The translations under genes and the position numbers were made by a program. The notes beneath the pieces are model-generated. The model was given only the letters and a program-made list of their open reading frames with translations, had not been told where the DNA came from and did not search any database. A DNA stretch of 64,000 nt from Pseudoramibacter sp. (GTDB lineage: Bacteria; Bacillota; Clostridia; Eubacteriales; Eubacteriaceae), in the NCBI RefSeq assembly GCF_022484225.1, contig NZ_JAKVLT010000001.1, positions 1,789,406 to 1,853,405 of the forward strand, read 5' to 3'. The first letter of the stretch is position 1. Each line of letters opens with the position of its first letter. Positions 19,650 to 28,905 of this stretch are shown here, one piece after another.

Positions 19650-22088
19650 TTATAAATACAACCGCAGCTGCCCGTCGAAATCGCTTCTGGGGCGACCGTG
19701 CTTTTGTTCGTAGCAGTCGTCGCAGAGACTGTAGGGATAGGCCCAGGGCAGCTCCCGGCCGCAGCCGGGACATTTTTTATTTTCCAGCTGGTCGCGGTCC
19801 AAAAGCTGCATCATTTTTTCGGACAGCTGCTGCTTGGCGGCATTCACCGGTGCGATGAAAGCCTCGTGGCCGCATTTGTTCGCGTACTGATACAACAGAT
19901 CGCAGATCCGGTAAGCCCGCTCCAGAGTTTTAAGTTCATCGGACGACTGATCGGGCAGCGCTGCCAGGGCGTCGAAGGTTTTCCCTTTGTTCTCGTCGGT
20001 GTACATCGCCCGCCACATCTGATGCATCTTATCATCGGTCTCATCAAAGGCCATGGTGATCATCTTGAAGATGAAGTGCTTGTCCACACAGCCGGCGGCT
20101 TCCATTTCCCGGCACAGCATCAGCTCCCGCTCCGCTTCTCTCTTGATATAGCCCCTGCTGACCGGCAGGGCGATCCAATGGCGGAGAATCTCGGACAAAT
20201 CCGCGTCAATGTCGATGAGGGTCCTCGGAATGGAGACCACCGCGTCGGTGAGCGGGCGGTCTTCGCGGTCAAAGGCTTTCTCGAGCATTCGATAACTCAC
20301 AAAACTGTCCACATAACCGACGTCGTACATGCCGTACCGGCCGGCCCTTCCGCCGATCTGCCGGATTTCCTCGGCACTGAGGCCCCGCCAGCGCGTGCCG
20401 TCAAATTTGCCTTCTTCGAGAAAAACCACCCGCCTGATGGGCAGGTTCATTCCCATGCCGATGGCGTCCGTCGCCACCACCACCTGGGTCTTCCCCGAAG
20501 CGAAGGCCTCCGCCTGCCGATGCCGCACGTCGTATGGCAGACTGCCGTAAATGATGCTGCACGCGATCCCGTGCTGTTTTAATTCCAGGGCGACCCCGTG
20601 CACGCTCTTTCGCGTGAAGACGATCAGCGCATCCCCGGGGCGCACGTCGTCGGGAAAATTGAGAAACGCGTGGGAAATGGCTAACTTCGTCAGCCGGTGA
20701 TGCCGGACGATTTCGTAAGTATCCCCGCAGCTTTCGATCATGCGGATCAAAAGGGCCTCGGCCTTCGGCGCCGCGCACAAATGAATCTCATCGGCGCAGA
20801 GCCCCAAAATGGCCGCCGTCCAGGCCCCGCCCCGGTGTTCATCTGCGGCCATCTGAGCTTCGTCGATCACCACCACGTCGTAGTAATGTTCAAAGTCGGC
20901 CATTTCCACCGTCGCGCTGGCGATCTGCGCCGTTTCATCGAGGACTTTCTCTTCCCCGGTGATCAGCGAACAATGGACACCGTCCTGATTCAACCGCTCA
21001 AACTGCTCGTAGGCGAGCAGCCGCAGGGGCGCCAGATAGAGGCCGCTGTCCGCCTGTTCCAGACGCACGAGGGCATCGTGGGTTTTGCCCGAATTGGTCG
21101 GCCCGATATGGACGATGAAATGACGGGTCATCTGCCGGGCGGTGGGATACAGATCGGCATAGTTTTTTGGAATGTGTTCCAGCAGAACCTTGTCCAGCTC
21201 CCGCTTTTTCCGTTCATTAAAGGCGTAGGTTTTCAGGCGCTTGGCATAGGCCGCGTTCGTCTTGACCAGCGTCAGCAGCGCACTGTAGGACAGGGTATCC
21301 TGGATTTTCTGCGACAGGACGCGGTCAAAGGCGGAATGTCTGCAGAGATGGTACAGATCTTCTTCGATGTAGGCCGTGTCGGGATCAGCCATGAGCGCCC
21401 GAATTTCGGCGTAGGTGTCAATCATCGTATGAAATAAAAAATTGGCGTAATTCGTCTTTTCGGAAATGTACTTGGCGGCCAGACTGATGTTGCCCTTGGG
21501 CAGATCCACGAGGTTCTGGATCAGCACGTGAATGTTGAAATCGGAGAACAGCGTTCCCGGCCGGTTCGGCAGATAAAAGGCCAGGGCTTCATCCCGTTTG
21601 TAGACCTTCAGACGGTCCTCCTGAAGCACGGCTTTGATTGTATCGATGGCCGCGTCCACCGCCTTGGGAATGGTGTCGTTCACCAGCTTGCCCAAAAGTT
21701 TGTGATGAGGCAGAAACGGCTTCAGGGCCGTTTCCCTCTCGAAAGTCGCTGTCTGCCGGACCTGCTGGGCCAGCTGGCCGTAATGGCGCAGTTTGATCCG
21801 GTCTCCCCGCCGCTTCACGAAGGTTTCAATATCGGGCAGCACGTCCGTGTAATCGGCCAGATTCGCCGGCTTCAGCTTTTTGCCGCCCTTGGCATACACT
21901 TTTAAATATTTGTGGAAAGCCGCGTCGTAAGTCGCCGTCAGGCGAAACAGCCTTTCCGTCTCCCCGTCAATCGCCACGGGCAGACATTCCCGGAACACCG
22001 CGTTGTCCGCCGCATTGATCACATGATCCCTTTCGATCAGTGCTTTGGCGCCCTTGCTCACCGCCGGCGCCTGTGTTTTTTTGTTCAT
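19650..22088 (-). CDS. SUV3-like superfamily 2 RNA helicase
   Basis: An 812-residue ATP-dependent helicase resembling the mitochondrial degradosome helicase SUV3. The first about 330 residues are helical and specific to this group. The core has Walker A HIGPTNSGKT, a DEAQ box (VVVIDEAQMAADEH), motif III-like LCAAPK, motif V VVATDAIGMGMNLP and motif VI QIGGRAGRYG. A C-terminal zinc ribbon has CPGCGRELPW and LCDDC. Such proteins occur in many Clostridia; an RNA turnover role is inferred from SUV3. Apparently a single-gene unit. Confidence 0.9.
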   Translation of the reverse strand: MNKKTQAPAVSKGAKALIERDHVINAADNAVFRECLPVAIDGETERLFRLTATYDAAFHKYLKVYAKGGKKLKPANLADYTDVLPDIETFVKRRGDRIKLRHYGQLAQQVRQTATFERETALKPFLPHHKLLGKLVNDTIPKAVDAAIDTIKAVLQEDRLKVYKRDEALAFYLPNRPGTLFSDFNIHVLIQNLVDLPKGNISLAAKYISEKTNYANFLFHTMIDTYAEIRALMADPDTAYIEEDLYHLCRHSAFDRVLSQKIQDTLSYSALLTLVKTNAAYAKRLKTYAFNERKKRELDKVLLEHIPKNYADLYPTARQMTRHFIVHIGPTNSGKTHDALVRLEQADSGLYLAPLRLLAYEQFERLNQDGVHCSLITGEEKVLDETAQIASATVEMADFEHYYDVVVIDEAQMAADEHRGGAWTAAILGLCADEIHLCAAPKAEALLIRMIESCGDTYEIVRHHRLTKLAISHAFLNFPDDVRPGDALIVFTRKSVHGVALELKQHGIACSIIYGSLPYDVRHRQAEAFASGKTQVVVATDAIGMGMNLPIRRVVFLEEGKFDGTRWRGLSAEEIRQIGGRAGRYGMYDVGYVDSFVSYRMLEKAFDREDRPLTDAVVSIPRTLIDIDADLSEILRHWIALPVSRGYIKREAERELMLCREMEAAGCVDKHFIFKMITMAFDETDDKMHQMWRAMYTDENKGKTFDALAALPDQSSDELKTLERAYRICDLLYQYANKCGHEAFIAPVNAAKQQLSEKMMQLLDRDQLENKKCPGCGRELPWAYPYSLCDDCYEQKHGRPRSDFDGQLRLYL

Positions 22089-22242
22089 ACCCTGTCACTT
22101 CATCTCTTGCATAAAATTAAATTGATATCAAAATTATATCAAATATTGATAACGGCTACAATAAGGCAGTTCCGCACGCTGCGCATTGCCGGCAAACTGG
22201 TACAAAGAAAAAAGCCCCATACGGGGCTGGCTGCAACACTTA

Positions 22243-22917
22243 CTATTTTTTATCCGAAAGGTACATTTTCATCAAGGCCGCTGTCTTGGCAATGGGCATG
22301 GTCTGCAGCACAATTCTGCCCGGACCTGTGAGAACCGTATTGAACAAGCCTTCGCCGCCGAGGAGCACATTTTTGACCCCTTTGACCCGTTCGATATCCA
22401 TCGACACCGAGGCGTCCATCGCCACAAGATAGCCGGTGTCCACGATTTTGCGCTGTCCCGCCTCAAGTTCATAGGTCACGGCGGAACCGTCGATTTCGAG
22501 AAACACGATGCCCTGTCCGGAATACTGCTGCATGATAAAGCCTTCTCCGCCAAAGAAACCGGCGCCAAGCTTCTTCTGAAAAAAGATATCCATTTCAACG
22601 CCTTCTTCCGATGCAAGGTAGGCGCTTTTTTGTGCGATGATTTCTCTGCCCGATTCAATTTTGATCGCTTTGATCGCCCCGGGAAAACTCGAGGCAAAGG
22701 CGATTTCTCCGGGTGCTGCCGCAGTATAGTAGTTAATGAAAGCGGAATCGCCAGAGATGCTGCGCTTTAACATCTTCCCGAAGCCGCCGCCTTTGGTCGC
22801 CATTTCAATCGTACCGTCCATCCACGACATGCTGCCGGATTCGCATTTGACCGTCTCGCCAGTATTGAGCCTGCACACGGCAACCGGCAGATTATCCCCT
22901 AAAATTTTATATTCCAT
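22243..22917 (-). CDS. AIM24 / TIGR00266 family protein
   Basis: A 224-residue, glycine-rich, all-beta protein of the AIM24/TIGR00266 family, whose molecular function is unknown. The typical pattern is ESGSMSWMDGTIEMATKGGG near residue 30, FINYYTAAAPGEIAFAS in the middle, and GGEGLFNTVLTGPGRIVLQT near the end. No signal peptide or membrane segment. Downstream on the same strand is the SUV3-like helicase, 155 bp away. Confidence 0.85.
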   Translation of the reverse strand: MEYKILGDNLPVAVCRLNTGETVKCESGSMSWMDGTIEMATKGGGFGKMLKRSISGDSAFINYYTAAAPGEIAFASSFPGAIKAIKIESGREIIAQKSAYLASEEGVEMDIFFQKKLGAGFFGGEGFIMQQYSGQGIVFLEIDGSAVTYELEAGQRKIVDTGYLVAMDASVSMDIERVKGVKNVLLGGEGLFNTVLTGPGRIVLQTMPIAKTAALMKMYLSDKK

Positions 22918-22956
22918 AATATCCTCCCCATTTATGGTTTTTATGGCGCTATCATA

Positions 22957-23193
22957 TCACGATTGCCGCCGATAAGATAGTACCCCCGGGGTACTTTTGA
23001 TCAGAAATATAAATGAGGTCAGCGCCAGACTGTCATATCCGGAAGCAAAGCGCGCAAACATTTCGGAAAGCTTCGGCGGCAGATCGGGCGCGCCGCCTTC
23101 CCGGGCCTGATTGATCTGCGCCGCCAGTTCGCCGGGCGATATTTCTTCTGCTTCTTCCGAGCAGCCTGCAAAAGAAAGGGTGAGCATATGCAT
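22957..23193 (-). CDS. Small hypothetical protein
   Basis: A 78-residue frame whose ATG overlaps the acetyltransferase stop as TGATG. The sequence LSFAGCSEEAEEISPGELAA has an acidic stretch after a Cys, reminiscent of the mature end of a lipoprotein, but the preceding hydrophobic segment is too short for a signal peptide. It could be coupled to the upstream gene or be the remnant of a longer one. Confidence 0.3.
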   Translation of the reverse strand: MHMLTLSFAGCSEEAEEISPGELAAQINQAREGGAPDLPPKLSEMFARFASGYDSLALTSFIFLIKSTPGVLSYRRQS

Positions 23194-23501
23194 CAGCGTT
23201 CCAACAGTTTGCGCCCAATCCCCTGCCGCTGGTAAGCCAGGTCAACGGCCAAGTCGTTGATTTCAAAAATACGGCCATAGTGAAACAGCATGGACGTACC
23301 GATGATGAAGCCAGCGACTTGTCCGTCGACGACGTATTCCAGGCCGTACGCTTGTTTGGATTTCAGCAATTCGGTTACGTGCACCACAGCATCGCTCGCC
23401 TGCCACGGATCGTTCCAAGGCTCACCGGAAAAAGCTGCCGCGTAAATTTTGCCATAAACTTTCACATGGTCAAGGGTTGTGGGTCTGATTGCGTTACTCA
23501 T
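23193..23501 (-). CDS. GNAT acetyltransferase, C-terminally short
   Basis: A 102-residue GNAT-fold protein. It has the N-terminal part AAAFSGEPWNDPW, beta-strand 4 EINDLAVDLAYQRQGIGRKL with the acetyl-CoA pyrophosphate loop QRQGIG, and then stops after LLER. Members normally run another 40-60 residues covering motif B, so this copy is truncated and may be inactive. GAGGAAAA precedes the ATG. The next frame does not supply the missing part. Confidence 0.7.
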   Translation of the reverse strand: MSNAIRPTTLDHVKVYGKIYAAAFSGEPWNDPWQASDAVVHVTELLKSKQAYGLEYVVDGQVAGFIIGTSMLFHYGRIFEINDLAVDLAYQRQGIGRKLLER

Positions 23502-23587
23502 TTTTCCTCACTTCTTCTTTTTTTCTTTATTCCGCCAAACTGATCGTCACGGCGGACCGCATTCCTTGTATTCGCTACGCTATCCCT

Positions 23588-24262
23588 TCAGGTTAAGGCG
23601 TAGCTGCTTTGAACCCATTGCATAATCCTTTCATCTGGAAGGACATCTGCCAAAACAATTGAGATCCAGGTTTTATGATTCATATGATACCCTGGAAAGA
23701 TCACCCCCGGATATCGGCTGACCGCCTCTTCCAGCGTGTCCGATTTGAGATTGATGATATCAACCCGTGTCTCATCCTTATTTTTTAAAAGTTTATCCCA
23801 TTGGACATTCATAATCAGTGCAAACCATTTCCGCGTGTCCGCATGTCGGAAGGCACCGTAGGACTGGTATGGCTTTTCTTCCCAGGGGAAATCCGGCTTG
23901 ACATCGTACTGATCTAAAATCAATTCCGCAATTCGATTGGCTTGATCAGATGCAAACAAGACCTCGTCGCAGACCGTCTCGCCAATATGGCGAAGCCATT
24001 GCACGTACGCCTGCCGAACCGAATGAACGTACGGTCCATCGAATTGGCGCGAGCGAAGCTGATGATATTCCTCGTCATTCATCCGATCGATCACCTTGCC
24101 CGTCACTGCGCCTTTTTTGGAAACGGATAAAAGGGCGTGAAAAGCCCCGTCCATCAAATCCGTTTCACAAATATATTGGCCATCGGATTTGGTAAAGCCA
24201 AAGGCCGTCATCTTGGACGGTACAAATCTTTTTCTTCGAAATACATCATCTTCAATCATCAT
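23588..24262 (-). CDS. MmcQ/YjbR family protein with N-terminal extension
   Basis: A 224-residue protein. The C-terminal half matches the MmcQ/YjbR (CyaY-like fold) family: GAFRHADTRKWFALIMNV, VDIINLKSDTLEE, FPGYHMNHKTWISIVL and a terminal QWVQSSYALT. The first about 100 residues form an additional domain around HALLSVSKKGAVTGKVIDR. The function is not established; the fold is double-wing and proposed to bind DNA. The start overlaps the PrsW-like gene stop as ATGA, so the two are translated together. Confidence 0.85.
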   Translation of the reverse strand: MMIEDDVFRRKRFVPSKMTAFGFTKSDGQYICETDLMDGAFHALLSVSKKGAVTGKVIDRMNDEEYHQLRSRQFDGPYVHSVRQAYVQWLRHIGETVCDEVLFASDQANRIAELILDQYDVKPDFPWEEKPYQSYGAFRHADTRKWFALIMNVQWDKLLKNKDETRVDIINLKSDTLEEAVSRYPGVIFPGYHMNHKTWISIVLADVLPDERIMQWVQSSYALT

Positions 24263-25137
24263 TTTACTAATCCGCTATATTCGTCTGACGCGTTGTCTGC
24301 TGCCCTGCCTCCGGGTTTTTCGTCGCAATCTTTTAAAAAGACGATCACGGGCAAGAGCACAGCCACCGTCAGCAGCGCGCTGAAGAGGTTCACATTGCCA
24401 ATCGGCGAGTCGTACAGAAAATGATTCGCCATCACAAAAAGAATCCAAAACACGCCTTGTCTAACGTGATGATCTCCTCGGGAACAGACGATCAAATAAA
24501 GGCCGACGGCTGTTAGACCCGTGTAAGCCCAGTGGGAGCCGAGGGCGCCAACAATCCGATCGATCGCCGTCGGGAAAGCCTCGCTTACGTGCTTAAACCC
24601 GCTTTCCGTGATGTACGAAAAGTCTTCCTCGATCTGGAAGCCCATGCCCACACTCATGCCAATGCTCAGATAATCTTGCCGCGATTTTCGGCTGAAGAGG
24701 TATACCAGCAGCGCCACCGTGCCCAGCTTGAGCAGCTCCTCGACTACGCCGGTCTCCGCAGAGCCGAGCCACGCGTCCGAATACGCCCGGCCCATGAGGT
24801 GGCGCATCAGGCCAGAAAACCCGTCGTTGATTTCTCCAGCGAAGGCCGCCGGGATAAAGGCCCCACAGGCCACCGCGATCAACAACTCAAATCCACTGCA
24901 CCCGTATTTTTTGCAGAGCCGTTTCATCAAAATACAAAAAGGCACGATATACACGAGAAGCAGCAAAAACGCAGCGTAAACTTGTAAATACACGGCGGCG
25001 CTAGTATGCTTGCCCGCCAAATAATCGCCTTCATCGATGGCCATACCCAAAGTAAACAGCAAAATGAGCACGCCAGCTGCAATGATCCTGTTTTTGTATT
25101 GCTTGCCCGCTATATTAAAACCCCATTTATCATTCAC
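24259..25137 (-). CDS. PrsW-type intramembrane protease
   Basis: A 292-residue polytopic membrane protein with about eight hydrophobic segments. It has the PrsW signatures: AETGVVEELLKL with the EE pair, GMGFQIEEDFSYITE, and later His residues in GSHWAYTG and ANHFLYDS that would complete a metal site. PrsW proteins cleave anti-sigma factors within the membrane, but no sigma or anti-sigma gene adjoins, so the target is unknown. First gene of a two-gene unit with the YjbR-like gene. Confidence 0.85.
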   Translation of the reverse strand: MNDKWGFNIAGKQYKNRIIAAGVLILLFTLGMAIDEGDYLAGKHTSAAVYLQVYAAFLLLLVYIVPFCILMKRLCKKYGCSGFELLIAVACGAFIPAAFAGEINDGFSGLMRHLMGRAYSDAWLGSAETGVVEELLKLGTVALLVYLFSRKSRQDYLSIGMSVGMGFQIEEDFSYITESGFKHVSEAFPTAIDRIVGALGSHWAYTGLTAVGLYLIVCSRGDHHVRQGVFWILFVMANHFLYDSPIGNVNLFSALLTVAVLLPVIVFLKDCDEKPGGRAADNASDEYSGLVK

Positions 25138-25164
25138 GAACAGCCGCCTTTCTCGTACAGTAAT

Positions 25165-25794
25165 CTAGCTCAGCGCTTGCCCTATACGAAACGTGTTTTC
25201 CAGATCCTTGGGGAAGTGTTCTTCATGCACCGCTTTTTTCTTGCGCTCATCAAAGCTGCCCATACTGAATTTAGAGTAATCCGACACCTGAAGCGTATCG
25301 TAACAGGGATAGAGGCAAACTTTTCCATTAAACATTTCCAATTCCTTGGCGTACGCTTCAAATTGATCTTTGTACAATTGATCGTAGAACGTTTGTGTAG
25401 CATTCATGCTGACGAAGAAGCCAACGTTAATCTTCCCCTTAAAATAATTACTGTAATCATCATAAGACAGAGAACAGAAATGCAGCCGTTCGATCAATGC
25501 GAAGTATCCGCTTGTCGGTCGTCCCAAATAGATGCACGTCCCGATCAACAGGGTATCAGCAGAAAATATTTTATCAATAATCGGCGATAAGTCGTCTTTC
25601 CAGTAACAATGACATCTTTCCACATTTTTTCTCTTGCAAAGCATGCAGCCGCGACATCCGGTAAAATTCAAATCGTATAAATCGATGTATTCAACCTCCG
25701 CGCCAGTACTTTTCGCGCCTTCTGCTGCTGACTTTAATAATTTTGCGGTATTCCACGCTTTTCTTGGACTTGTATTCAACACAATGACTTTCAT
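25165..25794 (-). CDS. Flavodoxin-fold NAD(P)H-dependent oxidoreductase (iron-sulfur flavoprotein-like)
   Basis: A 209-residue flavin reductase-type protein. It starts MKVIVLNTSPRKAWNTAKLL, the FMN phosphate loop of this family, and has the compact Cys motif GCRGCMLCKRKNVERCHC, which in relatives binds an iron-sulfur cluster. LLIGTCIYLGRPTSGYFALI is the middle motif. I start at the ATG at 25794 after AAGGAATAC; a longer in-frame start at 25932 lies in the divergent promoter region. Divergent from the nitrite/sulfite reductase gene. Confidence 0.85.
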   Translation of the reverse strand: MKVIVLNTSPRKAWNTAKLLKSAAEGAKSTGAEVEYIDLYDLNFTGCRGCMLCKRKNVERCHCYWKDDLSPIIDKIFSADTLLIGTCIYLGRPTSGYFALIERLHFCSLSYDDYSNYFKGKINVGFFVSMNATQTFYDQLYKDQFEAYAKELEMFNGKVCLYPCYDTLQVSDYSKFSMGSFDERKKKAVHEEHFPKDLENTFRIGQALS

Positions 25795-25990
25795 TTTTGT
25801 ATTCCTTGTTTCTAAACTTAGACGAAGCCAATAAAACCATTCCGGTCTTGTTCCATATCGTCTTTTTAATAAGATAATCCATTGTCTCGTATTTTGCAAG
25901 ATCGGGCAAGCACTTCTTTTCTTGCGCTCCACGCCATTCTGTGTTATATTCTAAAAAAATCTAATTCTTTATTACTTATAGAGGTTTAAT

Positions 25991-27601
25991 ATGAATTATA
26001 CGCAGACATGGCGCGATCGAACTGATCTCAGCAAAAATGAATATTGGAAACTGGAAAAAGACGGACTGGAGATTCTCAAAGAACTGGACCGCCTCTCGAC
26101 GACGCCTTTTGAACAAATCGACGTCTCCGATATCGAGCGGCTGAAATGGGCTGGCATCTACTGCCAGCGCCCGAAAAACGGCAAATTTCTAATCCGCATC
26201 AAACTGCCTTCCGGCAAGCTCAACGCGGCGCAAGGACACATCATTGCCGACCTGGCTGAACAATACGGCCAGAGTGAATTACAGATCACCATTCGGCAGT
26301 GCATTCAAATTCATAATCTGACTTTGAATGAAATTCCGGACATTTTCCGCGCATTGGACAGCGTCGGACTGACGACCGTTGAAGGCTGCGGGGACGTCCC
26401 GCGGAATATCCTCGGCAACCCGCTGATGGGCGTCGATCCAGAAGAACTCTTTGACACCGAACCGATCGTCGATGAAGCGGTCCGGCGATTTGTTGGGAAT
26501 CCCGATTACGCTAATCTCCCGCGAAAATACAAATTGAGCTTCTCCGCCAATCCCCACGATGTGGGATACGCCGGAATCAACGATCTGGCCTTCGTCCCCG
26601 CTGTATACGGGCCGGCGCATACGCCGGGGTTCCACATCAGGATCGGCGGCGGCCTTTCGAGCGAGCCAAAGCTCTCCAAGCCCCTCAACCTGTTCGTACC
26701 ACCCGAGCGCGCGGTCGATGTGGCCGAGGCCGTTGCCTGTATTTTTCGCGACCGCGGCTACCGCACCAAACGAAACCACTGCCGCCTGAAATACCTGATC
26801 GAAGACATCGGCGCGCGCGAAGCTGAACGACTGATTGAGGCGATCACAGGGCCGCTGCCTCACGGCGGCCGCACCCTCACCAAATCCTGGAACCGGGGCA
26901 ATTTCTACGGCATTCACAAACAGAAGCAGCCTGGGCTTTACTACGCCGGGCTCTGTGTCACCGGAGGTGTACTCCCGGCGTCGGACTTCCGCAAAATCGT
27001 CGCGCTCTCTGAAAAATACGGCGACGGTCAGCTGCGCACGACGAACACGCACCAATTGATCGTCCTGAATATCCCCGAAGACCGGTGCCCTGATTTTCGT
27101 TCGGAAAACATTCTTTCCCGCTATCCGCTGCGCCCGAAGGCCTTCAGCGGGTACCAGGCCTCCTGTACCGGAAGGGCTTACTGCAGCTTTGCCCCGATCG
27201 AGACCAAGCACGCCCTGAACCGGATCACGGCTGAGCTGGACGAACGTTTCCCAAGTCTGCGCATGCCCATTCGGATCAATCTCACCGGCTGCCCCCATTC
27301 CTGCGCGCACCCGCAGATTGCGGATATCGGCTTCACCGGCGGAAAGATGAAGAACGCTGACGGGACTCTCATCGACGCTTACGCGGTCGCCGTCGGCGGA
27401 CATCTCGGCCCGAATCCCCATTTCGGCACCGTCTTAAAAAACCGCATCCCCGCTGATCAGGCCGTCGATCTGGCTGCGGACTTCGTCAGCCATTACCTAA
27501 ACGGCCGAAAAAAGGGCGAACGCTTCTACGAATTTGTCGACCGCACCGGCGCAGACGCCTTTCAGAACATCCTGAACCGGTATCAGCCATCCGCGAAATA
27601 A
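25991..27601 (+). CDS. Ferredoxin-dependent nitrite/sulfite reductase
   Basis: A 536-residue siroheme and [4Fe-4S] enzyme that carries out six-electron reduction of nitrite to ammonia or sulfite to sulfide. Two ferredoxin-like half domains alternate with the siroheme-binding domains. The first domain has LQITIRQCIQIHNL; the cluster ligands are SCTGRAYC and GCPHSCAHP (C-x5-C and C-x3-C). Substrate choice cannot be settled from sequence, though the NirA/SirA layout is clear. It stands alone; no transporter or siroheme gene is adjacent. GAGGTTTAAT precedes the ATG. Confidence 0.9.
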   Translation: MNYTQTWRDRTDLSKNEYWKLEKDGLEILKELDRLSTTPFEQIDVSDIERLKWAGIYCQRPKNGKFLIRIKLPSGKLNAAQGHIIADLAEQYGQSELQITIRQCIQIHNLTLNEIPDIFRALDSVGLTTVEGCGDVPRNILGNPLMGVDPEELFDTEPIVDEAVRRFVGNPDYANLPRKYKLSFSANPHDVGYAGINDLAFVPAVYGPAHTPGFHIRIGGGLSSEPKLSKPLNLFVPPERAVDVAEAVACIFRDRGYRTKRNHCRLKYLIEDIGAREAERLIEAITGPLPHGGRTLTKSWNRGNFYGIHKQKQPGLYYAGLCVTGGVLPASDFRKIVALSEKYGDGQLRTTNTHQLIVLNIPEDRCPDFRSENILSRYPLRPKAFSGYQASCTGRAYCSFAPIETKHALNRITAELDERFPSLRMPIRINLTGCPHSCAHPQIADIGFTGGKMKNADGTLIDAYAVAVGGHLGPNPHFGTVLKNRIPADQAVDLAADFVSHYLNGRKKGERFYEFVDRTGADAFQNILNRYQPSAK

Positions 27602-27628
27602 TCTAAACCAGGCTGCGTCTTCTGAGGA

Positions 27629-28137
27629 TCAGCGAGTTTCCGCCAGCTTGAGAAAGACCGACGTTATCGTCCGCAGGGTCAGCCCAATGGCGCCGTCTCC
27701 CGGAGAGATGCCGAAATTCAAATGGCCTTCCTGCACATAAACGACGGTACAGAGGCATCCCCCTCGATCCGCCTGAAGCTGATTTGCAAAAAGCGCCAGC
27801 TCGGCGATCGCAGCGGCCGGATTGTGTCCGTCTTCCGGGGTGCCCGCGTGTGCCCGTTCGCCGTGAAAGGTGACCAGGAGTCCGGTGGAGGCAGTGCATC
27901 CATATCGGCCCGGAAGGCCACCGGCGCTTCCCCATTTTGCTCAGCCGGCACGTATAAAGCGTAAAACCAATCGCCCAGATCGACGATCTTTAAATGGGAC
28001 TGCGTCCGAATAAAGGCCATCAGGCGCTTTTTTGTCTCTATCTCCTGTCCGGACAGCTCCGGATTGCGATGCAGCTCGTGGCGCAGTGCCGTGACCGCCT
28101 CCCACAGCCCCGCCGTTTTATCATCTATTGTATTCAT
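27629..28137 (-). pseudogene. M20 family amidohydrolase, internally deleted
   Basis: The N-terminal part is a normal M20/aminoacylase start: ALRHELHRNPELSGQEIETK then VAFRADMDALPPPD. It then passes directly into the dimerisation-domain motif in another frame, VTFHGERAHAGTPEDGHNPA, and on to a stop at 27629. The metal-binding middle (the HGCGHDGHT region) and the C-terminal catalytic part are missing. The intact enzyme would be about 390 residues, so more than half is gone. Confidence 0.85.
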
Positions 28138-28212
28138 CCGTTTTTGAACACCCCTTGGCTTGATTAAACAGACGCTGGATCCTTTCGACAGGATCATGCG
28201 CCTCTTTCTTTT

Positions 28213-28743
28213 TTATTCCGACGCCCCGCTGATAGTTGCACGCCAGATCTGCCGGCTGCCGTATCCCTGCTTCTTGAAATCAGAATTCAGACAAGTGATC
28301 ACAGTCGGTGTGATTTTCAAAAGCCACATGGGTTCCTCCAGTTTTTTCAAAGCCGTCAGCGGAATCTTCCGGACCGCCGCCGCCTGTTTGTATGTCTCGG
28401 AAAACGGCTCAATCACTTCCGCTTGCCCCTCTATCTGTGCCGACTGCAATCCGCCAAAGGACGTATTGCGCTCAAAGACGGCTGCGGCGACACGCTTATT
28501 TGCTTTCAGCGCTTTGAATTTCAGCCCGCCCTCGGTAAAGATCCAGAATGCGCCGTCGTGCCAGGTGTATTCCAAAGGCGTGCACCGGATGAAATCTGCC
28601 GAGGCGGCCGCCAACGCGAGCACCTTGTGGGAAGACAAAAACGTGTCAATCCAATCGTATAGTGCATCCCGATCCAGCTTTGTTTCTTTTTCATCTTTGC
28701 GCGTCCAGAAGGACGCCGCTTGTTCGTATTCTTCTTCGGTCAT
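28213..28743 (-). CDS. Pyridoxamine 5'-phosphate oxidase-like FMN-binding protein
   Basis: A 176-residue split-barrel protein of the PNPOx-like family, which binds FMN or related flavins. FIRCTPLEYTWHDGAFWIFT is the beta-barrel core, and RVAAAVFERNTSFGGLQSAQ is the following strand pair. I start at the ATG at 28743, which follows AGGAGGGTAACA; upstream in-frame ATGs lie in repeat sequence. The physiological substrate is unknown. The 39-bp and 48-bp repeats lie immediately upstream. Confidence 0.85.
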   Translation of the reverse strand: MTEEEYEQAASFWTRKDEKETKLDRDALYDWIDTFLSSHKVLALAAASADFIRCTPLEYTWHDGAFWIFTEGGLKFKALKANKRVAAAVFERNTSFGGLQSAQIEGQAEVIEPFSETYKQAAAVRKIPLTALKKLEEPMWLLKITPTVITCLNSDFKKQGYGSRQIWRATISGASE

Positions 28744-28770
28744 TGTTACCCTCCTATCCATAATCCTGTA

Positions 28771-28809
28771 CTTCCTGCGATTGATCATCGTATACGCCAA
28801 AAAGCGGCG
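28771..28809. repeat. 39-bp repeat, copy 1
   Basis: CTTCCTGCGATTGATCATCG followed by TATACGCCAAAAAGCGGCG. Copy 2 at 29929-29967 differs at one position. Both copies lie just upstream of a minus-strand gene (the FMN-binding protein and ldh), in the same orientation. Confidence 0.9.
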
Positions 28810-28821
28810 GTGCAAAGAGAG

Positions 28822-28869
28822 CACGCAAACAAGAGACTTGTGTATCGACACAAGTCTCTTGTTGTTTAA
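28822..28869. repeat. 48-bp hairpin repeat, copy 1
   Basis: An exact 48-bp match to 32744-32791. It contains a perfect 16-bp inverted repeat, arms at 28828-28843 (AACAAGAGACTTGTGT) and 28848-28863, with a 4-nt loop. It lies downstream of ldh and could act as its terminator, though the T-run is poor on both strands. Confidence 0.95.
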
Positions 28870-28905
28870 CGGTTTTCTCTTGGTATAGGAAAGATTTGCC
28901 TTCTC

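Noticed and set aside
19698..21437. Long plus-strand frames opposite the SUV3-like helicase
   Set aside because: They mirror helicase codons, with no start signals or domain patterns.
26279..27421. 380-residue open frame opposite the nitrite/sulfite reductase gene
   Set aside because: It is antisense to the siroheme enzyme and matches no known family; codon bias artefact.
28822..28869. Considered the 48-bp repeats as CRISPR repeats
   Set aside because: Only two copies 3.9 kb apart with genes between, no spacer periodicity and no cas genes.
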